The notes under the pieces: model-generated
Seen by the model: the letters and a program-made list of their open reading frames with translations, nothing else
Told to the model about the DNA's origin: nothing
The model's database searches: none
Assembly (NCBI RefSeq): GCF_000334895.1
Contig: NZ_BAFM01000001.1
Coordinates: forward strand, 124,001-188,000
Origin: Halococcus agarilyticus
Lineage (GTDB): Archaea > Halobacteriota > Halobacteria > Halobacteriales > Halococcaceae
Direction of reading: 5' to 3'
Length of the DNA stretch: 64,000 nucleotides
In this document: piece by piece, positions 43,388-52,442 of the stretch
Position numbering within the stretch: the first letter of the stretch is position 1
Layout: each line of letters begins with the position of its first letter
Translations under genes and position numbers: made by a program

Positions 43388-45919
43388 ATGTGTCGTATGG
43401 TAGCAAAAGTCGCAGCAAAAACGGTCGGAGTAGCACTTGTCGTCTGTTTGTTCGTCGTACTCGGAGCGACGGGGGCCGCACTCGCAGTCGGGCACGACAC
43501 CGCCGGATCGGACAGCACGACACTACAGGAGGATGATGGGCGACAATCACTCCATCTGAGCAGTCAGTACAGCCTGGCAGCGAACTGTAGCGATACATGC
43601 TGTACGGGCGAAAAAGACAGCGATGTCGTCGATATCGACGGTGATCGTAATCAGGTACGGGTCAACGCCGACGCGGCGGATGTCGGCGGAACCACTGGTG
43701 ACTGTACGACGAACGCCGACAACGATATCGTCGATATCGAGGGTGACGGCAACGCCGTTCGCGTCGATATCGATTCGCCGGACACCGACGACGCAGATGG
43801 GGAGAGCACGACTGGCGACGAAGGTAGCGGTACTGACGGTAGCACCGATGGCGGGGCCGATACCGCTGGCGGAGCGGATGGTGCAGACGGAACGGACGGA
43901 GCAGATGGTGCTGATGGAGCGGACGGAGCTGACGGGGCAGATGGGACGGACGGAACTGACGGAAGCGATGGGAGCGACGGTGCGGATGGAACGGACGGAA
44001 GTGATGGAAGCGACGGGGCAGATGGGACGGATGGTGCTGACGGAAGCGATGGGAGCGACGGTGGGGACGGATCGGACGGAACGGATGGCGATGACAGCGA
44101 AGACGGAACGGACGGTGCGGATGGGGACGACGGGTCGGACGGTGCGGATGGGGACGACGGATCGGACGGTGCGGATGGAGACGACGGATCGGACGGTGCG
44201 GATGGGGACGACGGATCGGACGGAACGGATGGCGATGACAGCGAAGATGGAACGGACGGTGCGGATGGGGACGATGGGTCGGACGGTGACGACGGTGAGC
44301 GAACTATCGTCGTTGAGGGTAGCGAAATCACTGTCGACAACGACATCAGCGACGAACGGGTGCAGGAGATCATCACTCAGATCCAAAACAACGTCGATAC
44401 CGACACGACGGTCACCACCGAGACGGTCAATCGGATCGTCAACGAGAACAACATCAACAACACCGACATCAACAACATCGATCTCAGTGATCTAATCGAT
44501 ATCATCAACGATCCCGACGACGAGACGCCTGACGATGGGAACGAAACTCCAGGTGATGGCAACGAAACACCGGGCGACGGCAACGAAACGCCCGACACCG
44601 CCGATATCAGCGTGACGAAAAGCGCGAACATGGACGAAGTCGAGCTGAGCCTTCTGGAGGGTGGCGGGATCCTTCAGGCGAACGAGCCCGTGACGTTCAC
44701 GGTGACGGTGACCAACGAAGGGCCCGCCACGGCGACGGACGTGACCGTCGACGACGAGGACGTCATCGCGGACATCGACGACCTCACCGACACGACGGCG
44801 TTCCTCGTCACCGATTCGAGCGTGAGTCAGGGTGATTTCAACGCCGTCACCGGTGAGTACGACGTGGGATCGCTCGATCCGAACGAGTCCGCGACGCTCA
44901 CCTTCGACGCGCTCGCGGTCTCGACCGACGCCACGCTCCTCGACGACCCGCTCGCGGAGCTCAACGCGACCAACGTGGCCGAACTGGACACGGTCACCCC
45001 CGATGACCCGAACGTCGACAACGACGTCGGCAGCACGGAGGTCACGCTGGTGAGCGTCCTCGACGGCGTTCCCGGGGACCCCGGCGACGGCAACGAAACC
45101 GGCGAGATCAACGTCAGCGATTGCCGTGACGCGCTCGTGACGGGGAATCTGACCAACGCAACCGTCGAACTGGACCTCTTCAACGTGGCCACGGGCGACA
45201 ACGAAACCGTCACGATCGGTCCGATCAGCGGAAACGAGAACGTCTCCGTCAGCGGTCTCGACGAGGTGGCGAGCATCGATCTCAGCGCGGCAGTCATCGA
45301 GGAAGCGCGGCTGCTTGATGCCGATGGCACCGTTGTCGACACCGACACGACCGCCGATCTCGGCGTGTGTGTCGACGTGCTCGGGATCGAACTCGTCGAT
45401 CTCGACACGGGACTGCTCCTCGATGCCGACGTGCTCGACGATCTCGACGATCCCAACGCGACTGCGCTCGTCGATCTCGTCGCCGAACTCGACGACACCG
45501 AGATCGAGCTGCTGAACGAGGCGGTCGACACCGGCGAGATCACGAATCGTGAGATCGTTGACCTCGCACGGGCGTTCGAGAGCGGCGAGGTCACGCCGAC
45601 GGAGCTCGACGACCTGCTCAGCAATTCCGTCGACCAGCTCGGGGATGCTCTCGACTCGCTGCTCGGCGACATCCTCCCGCTGGGCGCAGAACAAGCAACG
45701 TCGACGAACGCAACCGCCACGAGTGGCGGTGAGAACGCATCGGCGACGACGAACGCGAACACCACGGCCAGCGAGATCGGAGCCACGACGAACGCCAGCA
45801 CGACGACCACCGGCGGCAACGGATCGAGCAGCCTCGGTGACACCCTCGGAGCGTTCGGTATCGTCGCCGTCGGTCTGACAGCCAGTACGATGCTGCTACG
45901 GAAACGGCGACGAGAGTAA
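43388..45919 (+). CDS. Large secreted, membrane-anchored surface protein with Gly-X-Asp collagen-like repeats
   Basis: 843 residues from ATG 43388, or 840 from ATG 43397. Signal peptide KVAAKTVGVALVVCLFVVLGATGAALA. Two acidic repeats with VVDIDGDRNQVRVN and IVDIEGDGNAVRVD and several Cys follow. Residues about 160-302 are almost pure Gly-X-Asp triplets (GADGTDG, GSDGSDG, GDDGSDG), with no charged partner residues. Then come an Asn-rich linker, three GDGNETP repeats, a DUF11 domain (VTFTVTVTNEGPATATDVTVDDE) and a Leu/Asp-rich region. The end is a Thr-rich stalk with NxT/S sequons, one helix (TLGAFGIVAVGLTASTMLL) and RKRRRE. It is probably an adhesive or shielding cell-surface protein. Confidence 0.9.
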   Translation: MCRMVAKVAAKTVGVALVVCLFVVLGATGAALAVGHDTAGSDSTTLQEDDGRQSLHLSSQYSLAANCSDTCCTGEKDSDVVDIDGDRNQVRVNADAADVGGTTGDCTTNADNDIVDIEGDGNAVRVDIDSPDTDDADGESTTGDEGSGTDGSTDGGADTAGGADGADGTDGADGADGADGADGADGTDGTDGSDGSDGADGTDGSDGSDGADGTDGADGSDGSDGGDGSDGTDGDDSEDGTDGADGDDGSDGADGDDGSDGADGDDGSDGADGDDGSDGTDGDDSEDGTDGADGDDGSDGDDGERTIVVEGSEITVDNDISDERVQEIITQIQNNVDTDTTVTTETVNRIVNENNINNTDINNIDLSDLIDIINDPDDETPDDGNETPGDGNETPGDGNETPDTADISVTKSANMDEVELSLLEGGGILQANEPVTFTVTVTNEGPATATDVTVDDEDVIADIDDLTDTTAFLVTDSSVSQGDFNAVTGEYDVGSLDPNESATLTFDALAVSTDATLLDDPLAELNATNVAELDTVTPDDPNVDNDVGSTEVTLVSVLDGVPGDPGDGNETGEINVSDCRDALVTGNLTNATVELDLFNVATGDNETVTIGPISGNENVSVSGLDEVASIDLSAAVIEEARLLDADGTVVDTDTTADLGVCVDVLGIELVDLDTGLLLDADVLDDLDDPNATALVDLVAELDDTEIELLNEAVDTGEITNREIVDLARAFESGEVTPTELDDLLSNSVDQLGDALDSLLGDILPLGAEQATSTNATATSGGENASATTNANTTASEIGATTNASTTTTGGNGSSSLGDTLGAFGIVAVGLTASTMLLRKRRRE

Positions 45920-46070
45920 CGACCCAGTCGACTCGAACCTCCCGTTCGCGATTCCGTTCATCCCCGGGGCAGCGTCTTCACACGATAGCCACGGAGTGAG
46001 AGGGGACTGTTTCGAGAGGAGAGTACTGTCGCCGTTCCGGCATCCGACCCCCGGAGCGAACAGCGGTCGC

Positions 46071-47510
46071 TCAGTCGTCGGCGCTCGCCCGGCCGCCGAC
46101 GGTGGGCCGCGACACCTCGCGGTCGGTTTCCTCGCCCGCGATGTCGTAGGGGTACTCGCCGGTGACACAGCCCATACAGAGGTCCTCTCGGGGAGTGTCG
46201 AGCGCGTCGGCGACCGCTTCCCGTGAGATGTAGGCGAGACTGTCGGCACCGATCACTTCACACACCTCCTCGGTCGAGCGGCCGGCGGCCAGCAGCTCCT
46301 CGCGGCTCGCCATGTCGATCCCCATGTAGCAGGGCGCGACGATCGCGGGCGAACCGATCCGGAGGTGGACCTCCGCCGCGCCGACGTCGCGGAGGAGTTC
46401 GACGAGCTGGGTCGAGGTCGTCCCCCGGACGATCGAGTCGTCGATCAGGGTCACAGTTTTGCCCTCGACGGTCGATTTGATCGGGTTGAGCTTGAGTCGG
46501 ACCGCACGCTCGCGCTCGTCCTGAGTCGGCATGATGAACGTCCGGCCGACGTATCGGTTCTTCATCAGCCCCTCGGCGAACTCCACGCTGCCGTCGCCCT
46601 CGTTCGCGGCCTCCGCGTAGCCCGAGGCGAACGCCCGCCCGGAGTCCGGCACCGGCATCACGACGTCGGTGTCGATACCGCTCTCAGCCCACAGCTGTCG
46701 GCCGAGTTCGCGACGGGCCTCGTAGACCAATTCGCCGTCGATCGTCGAGTCGGGTCGGGCGAAGTAGACGTGTTCGAAGAAACACCGCGCGGTGTGATCG
46801 GGTTCGACGAGTCGGTGGCTCTCGTAGCCTGCGCCGTCGGGTTCGAGTACCACGAGCTCGCCAGGTTCGACGTCTCTGATGAGTTCGCCGTCGAGCGCGT
46901 CGATCGCCGCACTCTCGCTTGCGAGTACGTAGCCGTCCTCCAGCTTCCCGAGACACAGCGGCCGATTGCCCTGCGGATCGCGGAGGCCGAGCACGCGGTC
47001 GTCGTGCATCACGGTGAGCGAGTACGATCCATGTATTTTGCCCATCGTCCGCTCGACCGCGTTCACGAGATCGCCGTCGAGGAGGTTCCGCGCGAGATCG
47101 TGGGCGATCACTTCGGTGTCGCCGTCGGAGGTGAACGCGTGGCCCAGTCCGGCGAGCTCGTCCCGCAGCGCGTCCGCGTTGACGAGGTTGCCGTTGTGAG
47201 AAAGGCCCAGCGACCCGCTCTTGAACGAGACCGAAAAGGGCTGGGCACACGAGGAGTCGACGCTGCCCGCAGTCGGATAGCGGACGTGGCCGATCCCGTT
47301 CGGGCCGTTGAGCTCCGCGATGTCGGCCTCGGAGAAGGCGTCACCGACGAGCCCCATCTCGACGTGGGAGTGTTGCTGGAACCCGTCGTGAGTGACGATC
47401 CCCGCCGACTCTTGGCCGCGGTGCTGGAGGGCGTAGAGCGCGTAGTAAAGCGGCCGCGCGGCGGCGCGGTCGGCGAGCGAGACGCCGACGACCCCGCACT
47501 TCTCGTCCAT
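46071..47510 (-). CDS. purF: Amidophosphoribosyltransferase
   Basis: 479 residues; first committed step of purine synthesis (PRPP plus glutamine to phosphoribosylamine). The nucleophile is Cys5 in MDEKCGVVGV, probably exposed by removal of the first four residues. Glutaminase motifs ALQHRGQESAG and GHVRYPTAGS; PRPP loop VTLIDDSIVRGTTS. Four cysteines at the positions of the Bacillus-type [4Fe-4S] ligands are visible: ARCFFEHVYFARPDS, APCYMGIDM and CMGCVTGEYP. Its ATG directly follows the rpl37e stop codon with no gap. Confidence 0.96.
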   Translation of the reverse strand: MDEKCGVVGVSLADRAAARPLYYALYALQHRGQESAGIVTHDGFQQHSHVEMGLVGDAFSEADIAELNGPNGIGHVRYPTAGSVDSSCAQPFSVSFKSGSLGLSHNGNLVNADALRDELAGLGHAFTSDGDTEVIAHDLARNLLDGDLVNAVERTMGKIHGSYSLTVMHDDRVLGLRDPQGNRPLCLGKLEDGYVLASESAAIDALDGELIRDVEPGELVVLEPDGAGYESHRLVEPDHTARCFFEHVYFARPDSTIDGELVYEARRELGRQLWAESGIDTDVVMPVPDSGRAFASGYAEAANEGDGSVEFAEGLMKNRYVGRTFIMPTQDERERAVRLKLNPIKSTVEGKTVTLIDDSIVRGTTSTQLVELLRDVGAAEVHLRIGSPAIVAPCYMGIDMASREELLAAGRSTEEVCEVIGADSLAYISREAVADALDTPREDLCMGCVTGEYPYDIAGEETDREVSRPTVGGRASADD

Positions 47511-47684
47511 CTACTCGCCGGCCTTCTCCTGCCACGCGTAGTCGCGTCGCTTCGCGGACTTCCCGAACCCACACGACGCGCAGACTTTCTTCGTCTTGTG
47601 GTAGGAGGCTTCGCCACAGCGGCGGCATTTCACGTGCACAGTTTTGTTCTTCTTCCCCTGGCTCGGCGTTCCGGACCCGGTCAT
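47511..47684 (-). CDS. rpl37e: Ribosomal protein L37e
   Basis: 57 residues, below many ORF length cut-offs: [20 protein letters not shown] at the start, then [20 protein letters not shown] with a C-x2-C, x14, C-x2-C zinc ribbon, ending [14 protein letters not shown]. This is the usual size and pattern of archaeal L37e, a zinc-binding large-subunit protein. The ATG overlaps the lsm stop codon by 4 bp (ATGA) and the TAG abuts purF. Confidence 0.96.
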   Translation of the reverse strand: MTGSGTPSQGKKNKTVHVKCRRCGEASYHKTKKVCASCGFGKSAKRRDYAWQEKAGE

Positions 47685-47920
47685 GGTGTTATCGTGACGA
47701 CGTTGTCCCCGCGGATAATCGTTGTGCTCTCGACCGTCTCGACGCCGACCTCGCCGGGCGTCGGCGCGTCCGCATCCCCGCTCGCGGGTTCGAGCACGAT
47801 GTTCATGTGCTGGTCGTAGCCAGCGAGCGACCCGGTGTAGATCTCGCCGTCTTTCAGCCGTACGGCCACGCTCTCGCCGAGGGTGGCTTCGAGCACGTCG
47901 AGGGGACGTCCTTCGGTCAT
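47681..47920 (-). CDS. lsm: Sm-like RNA-binding protein (Lsm/SmAP)
   Basis: 79 residues. Sm1 motif: [31 protein letters not shown]; Sm2 motif: [11 protein letters not shown]. Lsm proteins form heptameric rings that bind U-rich RNA. The Gly/Ala/Pro loop between the two motifs ([10 protein letters not shown]) is longer than in the shortest haloarchaeal Lsm. Overlap with rpl37e matches the conserved archaeal lsm-rpl37e pair, here extended to purF. Confidence 0.95.
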   Translation of the reverse strand: MTEGRPLDVLEATLGESVAVRLKDGEIYTGSLAGYDQHMNIVLEPASGDADAPTPGEVGVETVESTTIIRGDNVVTITP

Positions 47921-47943
47921 GACGCGTACTCGTCCGGTACGAC

Positions 47944-47951
47944 TCTTAAGC
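47944..47951 (-). promoter_or_regulatory. TATA-like box of the lsm-rpl37e-purF operon
   Basis: CTTAAGAG on the minus strand, centred 27 nt before ATG 47920, giving a leaderless lsm transcript. Confidence 0.5.
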
Positions 47952-47986
47952 GTACCGTCACGGATCGCCCGGCCGTCGTCGCCCGG

Positions 47987-48883
47987 CTACCGCCGCCCGC
48001 GGACGAACGCCGGCCCGTCGACGTCCTCGGTTTCGGCCTCGCGCCACGAGTGCTCGGGCTCCCACCCGAGCAGATCGCCGGCCTTCGCCGTCGAGAAGCC
48101 CGATTCGGTGTCGTCGAGATCACACTCCTCGGGGAGGTCGCCGTAGCCCGCCTCGATCGCCTCCGTCGTGGAAACGTCGAGATAGGTGTCCGCGGCGAAG
48201 GCGTTGAACACCTCGTGACCGTCGAAATCCGTCGTCAGAGCGGCCTCGACGATCCCGACCACGTCCCGGACGTCGACGTACGACCAGAGGTTGCCCGATC
48301 GGCTCGCACTATCGAGATCGAACCCCTCGCGGATGGCTGTCACGGCGTAGCTGCCGGGGTACTGGATCCACGATGGGCGGATCGTCGCGACCTGCACCCC
48401 GAACGCGTTGGCGATCCGCTCGGCGACGGCCTCGCCGGCGAGCTTCGAGGTCTCGTAGGCGTTCCACGGGGCGGTCGGATGGCTCTCGTCGATCGGGAGG
48501 GATGCGGGGAGTTCGGGTTCGGGCCAGTGCGTTCCATAGACCGTCTCGCTCGACGCCCACACCACGCGCGCGTCGGCCCGCCCGGCGGCTTCGAGGACGT
48601 CGAACGTGCTCAGGACGTTGTTCCGATAGACGTCCCCGCCAGCGTGGTTCTCCTCGTGAGGAATGTTCCCGAAGTGGACGACGGAGTCGGGATCGGCGTC
48701 CACGATCGTCTCCCACGTCGGCCCCTGCTCGGTCAGATCCACGGCCCGGAAATCGACGTCCTCGACCCGGATTTCGGGAAGCTCGCGGTCGATCGCGATC
48801 ACCTCGTGGTCCTCCCTGAGGCGATCGACGATCCAGCTGCCCGAACCGCCGAGCGCGCCCGTGACGACGACCGTGTCGGTCAT
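47987..48883 (-). CDS. NAD-dependent epimerase/dehydratase
   Basis: 298 residues of the extended short-chain dehydrogenase type. VVVTGALGGSGSWIVDRL is the Rossmann Gly motif, FGNIPHEENHAGGDVYRNNV the adenine-side region, SSETVYG the catalytic Ser region and YETSK the Tyr-x3-Lys pair. Similar haloarchaeal proteins act on nucleotide sugars or related hydroxy compounds. The substrate is not evident and the neighbours do not help. Confidence 0.9.
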   Translation of the reverse strand: MTDTVVVTGALGGSGSWIVDRLREDHEVIAIDRELPEIRVEDVDFRAVDLTEQGPTWETIVDADPDSVVHFGNIPHEENHAGGDVYRNNVLSTFDVLEAAGRADARVVWASSETVYGTHWPEPELPASLPIDESHPTAPWNAYETSKLAGEAVAERIANAFGVQVATIRPSWIQYPGSYAVTAIREGFDLDSASRSGNLWSYVDVRDVVGIVEAALTTDFDGHEVFNAFAADTYLDVSTTEAIEAGYGDLPEECDLDDTESGFSTAKAGDLLGWEPEHSWREAETEDVDGPAFVRGRR

Positions 48884-48983
48884 GCTGGCTCGCGGAGCGC
48901 GAATCGGTTAACCCTCCGCCTCCCGGCGAACCCGTTCGCCCTCGATGACTCGTCCGGCGGGCGTCCCGTCGTTTTTCGTCGAC

Positions 48984-50042
48984 TCAGATATCGACGGCGA
49001 ACGAGGTGTCGACGTCGACGCGTTCGGCGAACGTTCCCAGTAGCTCGGCGAGCGCATCGAGGTCCTCGGTGTCGATCACCTCGACCGGGGTGTGCATGTA
49101 GCGGTTCGGCAGCCCGAGGTTCAGCGACGGGATGCCGCCGCGCTGGGTGAAGAAGGCGTCGGCGTCGGTGCCCGTCCGCGAGCCGGTCGCCTGGAGCTGA
49201 ATCGGGATCTCGGTGGTGTCGGCGGTCGTGCGCATCGCATCGACCAGAACGGGATGGCTCGCGCCGCCACGGGTGACGACCGGTCCCTCGCCGAGTTCGA
49301 TCCCGTTGCTGCGCGTGCCCGGCGTCGCGGGCTCGTCGGTGGCGTGAGTCACGTCGACCACGATCGCGGCGTCGGGCGCGAGATCGAACCCGACCATCCG
49401 CGCGCCCTGGAGACCGACCTCCTCCTGGACGGTGCTGACGGCGTACACCGTGGCGTCGACGTCGGCCTCGCTCGCGCGGCGGAGGCCCTCGGCAGCGGCC
49501 CACGTTCCGATCCGGTTGTCCATCCCGCGGGCCGCGAGCCGCGTGCCGTGAAGTTCCTCGACAGTAGAGGCGATCGTGATCGGGTCGCCGACCTCGACGA
49601 GTTCGCGCGCCTCGTCGCCGTCTTCGGCCCCGATGTCGACGTGCTGTTCGGCGATGTCGGCGGTCTCGTGGTCGTCGCGCAGGTGGATCGCGGCCTGGCC
49701 GATGACGCCCGGGACGGACTCGCCGTCGGCGTGGATCGTGACGTGCTGGCCGCGCGACACGGTTTTATCCGCACCGCCGATCGAACCGAGGTTGACGAAC
49801 CCCTCCTCACTGACGTCCCGAACGACGAACCCGATCTCGTCGGCGTGACCGGTGAGGGCGATGCTCGGTGCGTCGGTTGCGCCCTCGTGGACCGCGACCG
49901 CGTTGCCGTAGTCGTCGGTGCGGACCTCGTCGACGAACTCGCTCACGTACTCGGTCCAGATCGCCTGGCCACGGGTTTCGAACCCGGACGGGCTCGGGGT
50001 TTCGAGCAGGTCGTCGAGGAACGCGCGCTGGCTCTCGTTCAC
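48984..50042 (-). CDS. M42-family aminopeptidase (tetrahedral aminopeptidase-like)
   Basis: 352 residues from GTG 50042 (MNESQRAFLDDLLETPSPSG); GTG 50075 is an alternative that adds 11 atypical residues. Metal ligands are visible: TGHADEIGF (His), ARGMDNRIG (bridging Asp), TVQEEVGLQGA (Glu-Glu), VVDVTHA (Asp) and RYMHTPVEV (His). M42 enzymes form dodecameric tetrahedral shells that trim peptides, plausibly downstream of the proteasome. Confidence 0.92.
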   Translation of the reverse strand: MNESQRAFLDDLLETPSPSGFETRGQAIWTEYVSEFVDEVRTDDYGNAVAVHEGATDAPSIALTGHADEIGFVVRDVSEEGFVNLGSIGGADKTVSRGQHVTIHADGESVPGVIGQAAIHLRDDHETADIAEQHVDIGAEDGDEARELVEVGDPITIASTVEELHGTRLAARGMDNRIGTWAAAEGLRRASEADVDATVYAVSTVQEEVGLQGARMVGFDLAPDAAIVVDVTHATDEPATPGTRSNGIELGEGPVVTRGGASHPVLVDAMRTTADTTEIPIQLQATGSRTGTDADAFFTQRGGIPSLNLGLPNRYMHTPVEVIDTEDLDALAELLGTFAERVDVDTSFAVDI

Positions 50043-50170
50043 GGCCACCGTATCGACGCCGTGGGTAAGAACCACTCGGAAAACGAGGTGTACGGGAAGG
50101 AAAGGACGGCAGGGAAAACCGGCACTGGAAGCCCAAACGAATAAGCCAACGGCCCGTGAAGAGGGGCCGC

Positions 50171-50692
50171 ATGGCAGACAAACTGACGCTGCTCGAACTC
50201 CACCTGCACAGCGACGAGAACGAGTTCACGAGCGATTTCCAGTTCAGCTCCGACATCGGCGAACTGCTGCGCGACCGCCTCGGCTTCGGCTCCGAGAGCT
50301 CGGAGTCCGACGATTTCTCCACCGACGCCGACGACGACGCGTCGTTCGACACCGATACCGACGTCGACGACGACACGTCGTTCGAGAGCGAGCCCGACGC
50401 CGGCGTCGATCCGCTCGGTGCGGACGGTGGCAGCGGCAGCAGCGCGGTCCAGACAACCGATGACGACGAGGCGAGCGACACCGTCGTCGAGATCGACGAG
50501 GACGTGGACGAGGAGGAGACGGAGTCCTCGGGCAGCGCGCTGCGCAAACTGTTCGTTCTCGGACTGCTCGTCGGGCTCGCGCTCGTCGCCCAGTGGTATC
50601 TCGGCGGCGACGACCTCGAAGACGAGTTCGCGATGGACGACGACGAGTTCGGCGTCGACGACGACGGCGAGGACGAGTTCGAGGAACTGTAG
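50171..50692 (+). CDS. Acidic single-helix membrane protein, unknown
   Basis: 173 residues from ATG 50171, preceded by GAGGGG. The conserved-looking N-terminus LTLLELHLHSDENEFTSDFQFSSDIGELL precedes a long Asp/Glu/Ser-rich region, one helix (LRKLFVLGLLVGLALVAQWYLG, about 127-147) and an acidic tail. No family is recognised. It ends 38 bp before the metalloprotease gene and may be cotranscribed. Confidence 0.7.
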   Translation: MADKLTLLELHLHSDENEFTSDFQFSSDIGELLRDRLGFGSESSESDDFSTDADDDASFDTDTDVDDDTSFESEPDAGVDPLGADGGSGSSAVQTTDDDEASDTVVEIDEDVDEEETESSGSALRKLFVLGLLVGLALVAQWYLGGDDLEDEFAMDDDEFGVDDDGEDEFEEL

Positions 50693-50730
50693 AGGCGAAA
50701 CCCTTTGTCCGCGCGGCGATACTTTCTGAC

Positions 50731-51765
50731 GTGAACCTCCTTCGTAGCGCCAAAGCGGTGACCGAAGCCTCCGGCGACGGGCTGATCGACTGGGCCGCCG
50801 TCGCCGAGGCCGCACGGGCCGCCACCGACCCGGGCGACCTCGCGCTCACCGCCGACGAGCGGTCGGGCTACGCCGCCGACGTCCGCGACGCCCGAACCCG
50901 GGTTCGGGAGGTCGCCGGCGTCTCCTTCGATCTCCCCGACACCATCGAGGTCCAGCACCGTCACCACTGGATCGACGCGAACATCGCGACGTTCGAGCGC
51001 ATCATGGGAACGCTCGACATCGAGGGACGGACGCTCGTTCCCGGTCTCGCACGGGTGGCGAACACCGGCTCGATGACCGTCGCGCTCGCCTTCCTCGCGA
51101 ACAACGTGCTCGGCCAGTACGACCCGCTCTTGCTCGCGGAGGGCGACCGTCGTGGCGCAGTAGGCGGAGGCACAGCGAGCGGGGGCGCAGCGGGCGAGGG
51201 AGGCGAGGGTGCGGCGAGCGGAGCCACGGATCACGCGCTCTACTTCGTCCATCCGAACATCGGGCGGGTCGCCGACGAACTCGATGTCTCGCGCGCACGA
51301 TTCCGGCGGTGGATCGCCTTTCACGAGGTAACTCACGCCGCGGAGTTCGGCGCGGCTCCGTGGCTCTCGGGCCATCTCGAAGCCAGGATGGAGCGGGCGG
51401 TCGACGCGCTCGGCGAGGGGAGCCTCGACCGCGAGGCCTTTCGCGAACTCGACGCCGCGATGACCGCGGTCGAGGGGTACGCCGAACTCCTGATGGATCG
51501 GGCGTTCGACGACGAGTACGCAGACCTCCGCGAGAAAGTCGAGGCGCGACGACGCGGCCGCGGGCCAGTCGCCCAGCTCGTCCGTCGGCTTCTCGGGATG
51601 GGGATGAAACGCCGGCAGTACGAGCGCGGCAAGGCCTTCTTCGAGACCGTCGCCGACGCCCGCGGGGTGGAGGGGGCGAGCGTCGTCTGGGATCGACCGG
51701 AAAACCTGCCGACGAACGCGGAGCTCGACGCGCCCGAGCAGTGGCTCGATCGCGTGGTCCGCTGA
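50731..51765 (+). CDS. Zinc-dependent metalloprotease, DUF2342/F420-biosynthesis-associated type
   Basis: 344 residues from GTG 50731. FHEVTHAAEF gives an HExxH zinc site. RHHWIDANIATFERIM, LPGLARVANTGSMTVALAFLANNVLGQYDPLL and EGYAELLMDRAFDD are family hallmarks of DUF2342 (TIGR03624/TIGR03883), found in actinobacteria and haloarchaea. A Gly/Ala-rich low-complexity insert (about 145-165) is unusual. Protease activity is inferred; the F420 link is an annotation tradition, not shown here. Confidence 0.87.
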   Translation: MNLLRSAKAVTEASGDGLIDWAAVAEAARAATDPGDLALTADERSGYAADVRDARTRVREVAGVSFDLPDTIEVQHRHHWIDANIATFERIMGTLDIEGRTLVPGLARVANTGSMTVALAFLANNVLGQYDPLLLAEGDRRGAVGGGTASGGAAGEGGEGAASGATDHALYFVHPNIGRVADELDVSRARFRRWIAFHEVTHAAEFGAAPWLSGHLEARMERAVDALGEGSLDREAFRELDAAMTAVEGYAELLMDRAFDDEYADLREKVEARRRGRGPVAQLVRRLLGMGMKRRQYERGKAFFETVADARGVEGASVVWDRPENLPTNAELDAPEQWLDRVVR

Positions 51766-51789
51766 AGCTCGAAAACCGGCCCGTCCCGT

Positions 51790-52002
51790 TCAGCTCCGAA
51801 AGCCGAGCCCGCGGGGGAAGGCGAGCCACACAACGACAGCCCCGACGACGAGTCCGGCACACGTCGCGAGCGCGAAGACGAGGATCGAGGAGTCGCCCTG
51901 GAGCGTGATGAGACCTGCCGAGAGTCCAACGAGCACCACAAATCCGATCTTGAGCCGGCGCGACGCGGTGAGGCGGTCCTCCCGCGAGACTGGCCCGACC
52001 AT
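51790..52002 (-). CDS. Small two-helix membrane protein
   Basis: 70 residues from ATG 52002, which shares a base with the TGA of the upstream gene (TGATG). Two hydrophobic helices (IGFVVLVGLSAGLITL and ILVFALATCAGLVVGAVVVWLAF) follow a short basic/acidic start. No family is recognised. It is coupled to the SnoaL-like gene. Confidence 0.65.
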   Translation of the reverse strand: MVGPVSREDRLTASRRLKIGFVVLVGLSAGLITLQGDSSILVFALATCAGLVVGAVVVWLAFPRGLGFRS

Positions 52003-52412
52003 CACCGCTCCTCGGCTGTGTTAGCGGTCGCCTCGCTTTCGGTATCGGCGTCTGCGGTGCTCACGTGCATCCCGACGAACGCCCACTCGTCGTCACGGCG
52101 TTCGAGCGTGCCGCTCCAGCGGGTCTCGTGCTCGCGGTGCTCGCCGTCCTCACCGCGCCACGCCATCAGCACGTCGTCGCTGAACCACGCGGTCGAGTCG
52201 TGCTCGGTCACCCGGAGTTGGCGGCTCTCGACGGTCCAGTCGGTCGTCGTCTCGGTCTGTTCGCGGAGGCCTGCTTCGATCTCCTCGTACCCGGCAAGCC
52301 GATCGGTGATGCCGAACTTGACGACCGACGCCGACTCGGCGAAGAAGGGAGACAGCGGTTCGCCCGCCCGGAGCGCGTCGTAGTACGCCTCGATCGTGGC
52401 TTCGGCGGTCAT
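52002..52412 (-). CDS. SnoaL/NTF2-like protein
   Basis: 136 residues. IEAYYDALRAGEPLSPFFAESASVVKFGITDRLAGYEEIEAGLREQ followed by strands ending EWAFVGMHVST is the cone-shaped NTF2/SnoaL fold, as in DUF4440-type proteins. These act as small enzymes or ligand-binding domains; no specific reaction can be named. The tail (DADTESEATANTAEER) is disordered. Confidence 0.8.
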   Translation of the reverse strand: MTAEATIEAYYDALRAGEPLSPFFAESASVVKFGITDRLAGYEEIEAGLREQTETTTDWTVESRQLRVTEHDSTAWFSDDVLMAWRGEDGEHREHETRWSGTLERRDDEWAFVGMHVSTADADTESEATANTAEER

Positions 52413-52442
52413 ACCGGCCGGAGGGGAGGACGGGATTTACGC

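Noticed and set aside
43866-44300. DNA tandem repeat or CRISPR-like locus
   Set aside because: The periodicity follows codons for Gly-X-Asp inside one long continuous reading frame with a signal peptide and anchor.
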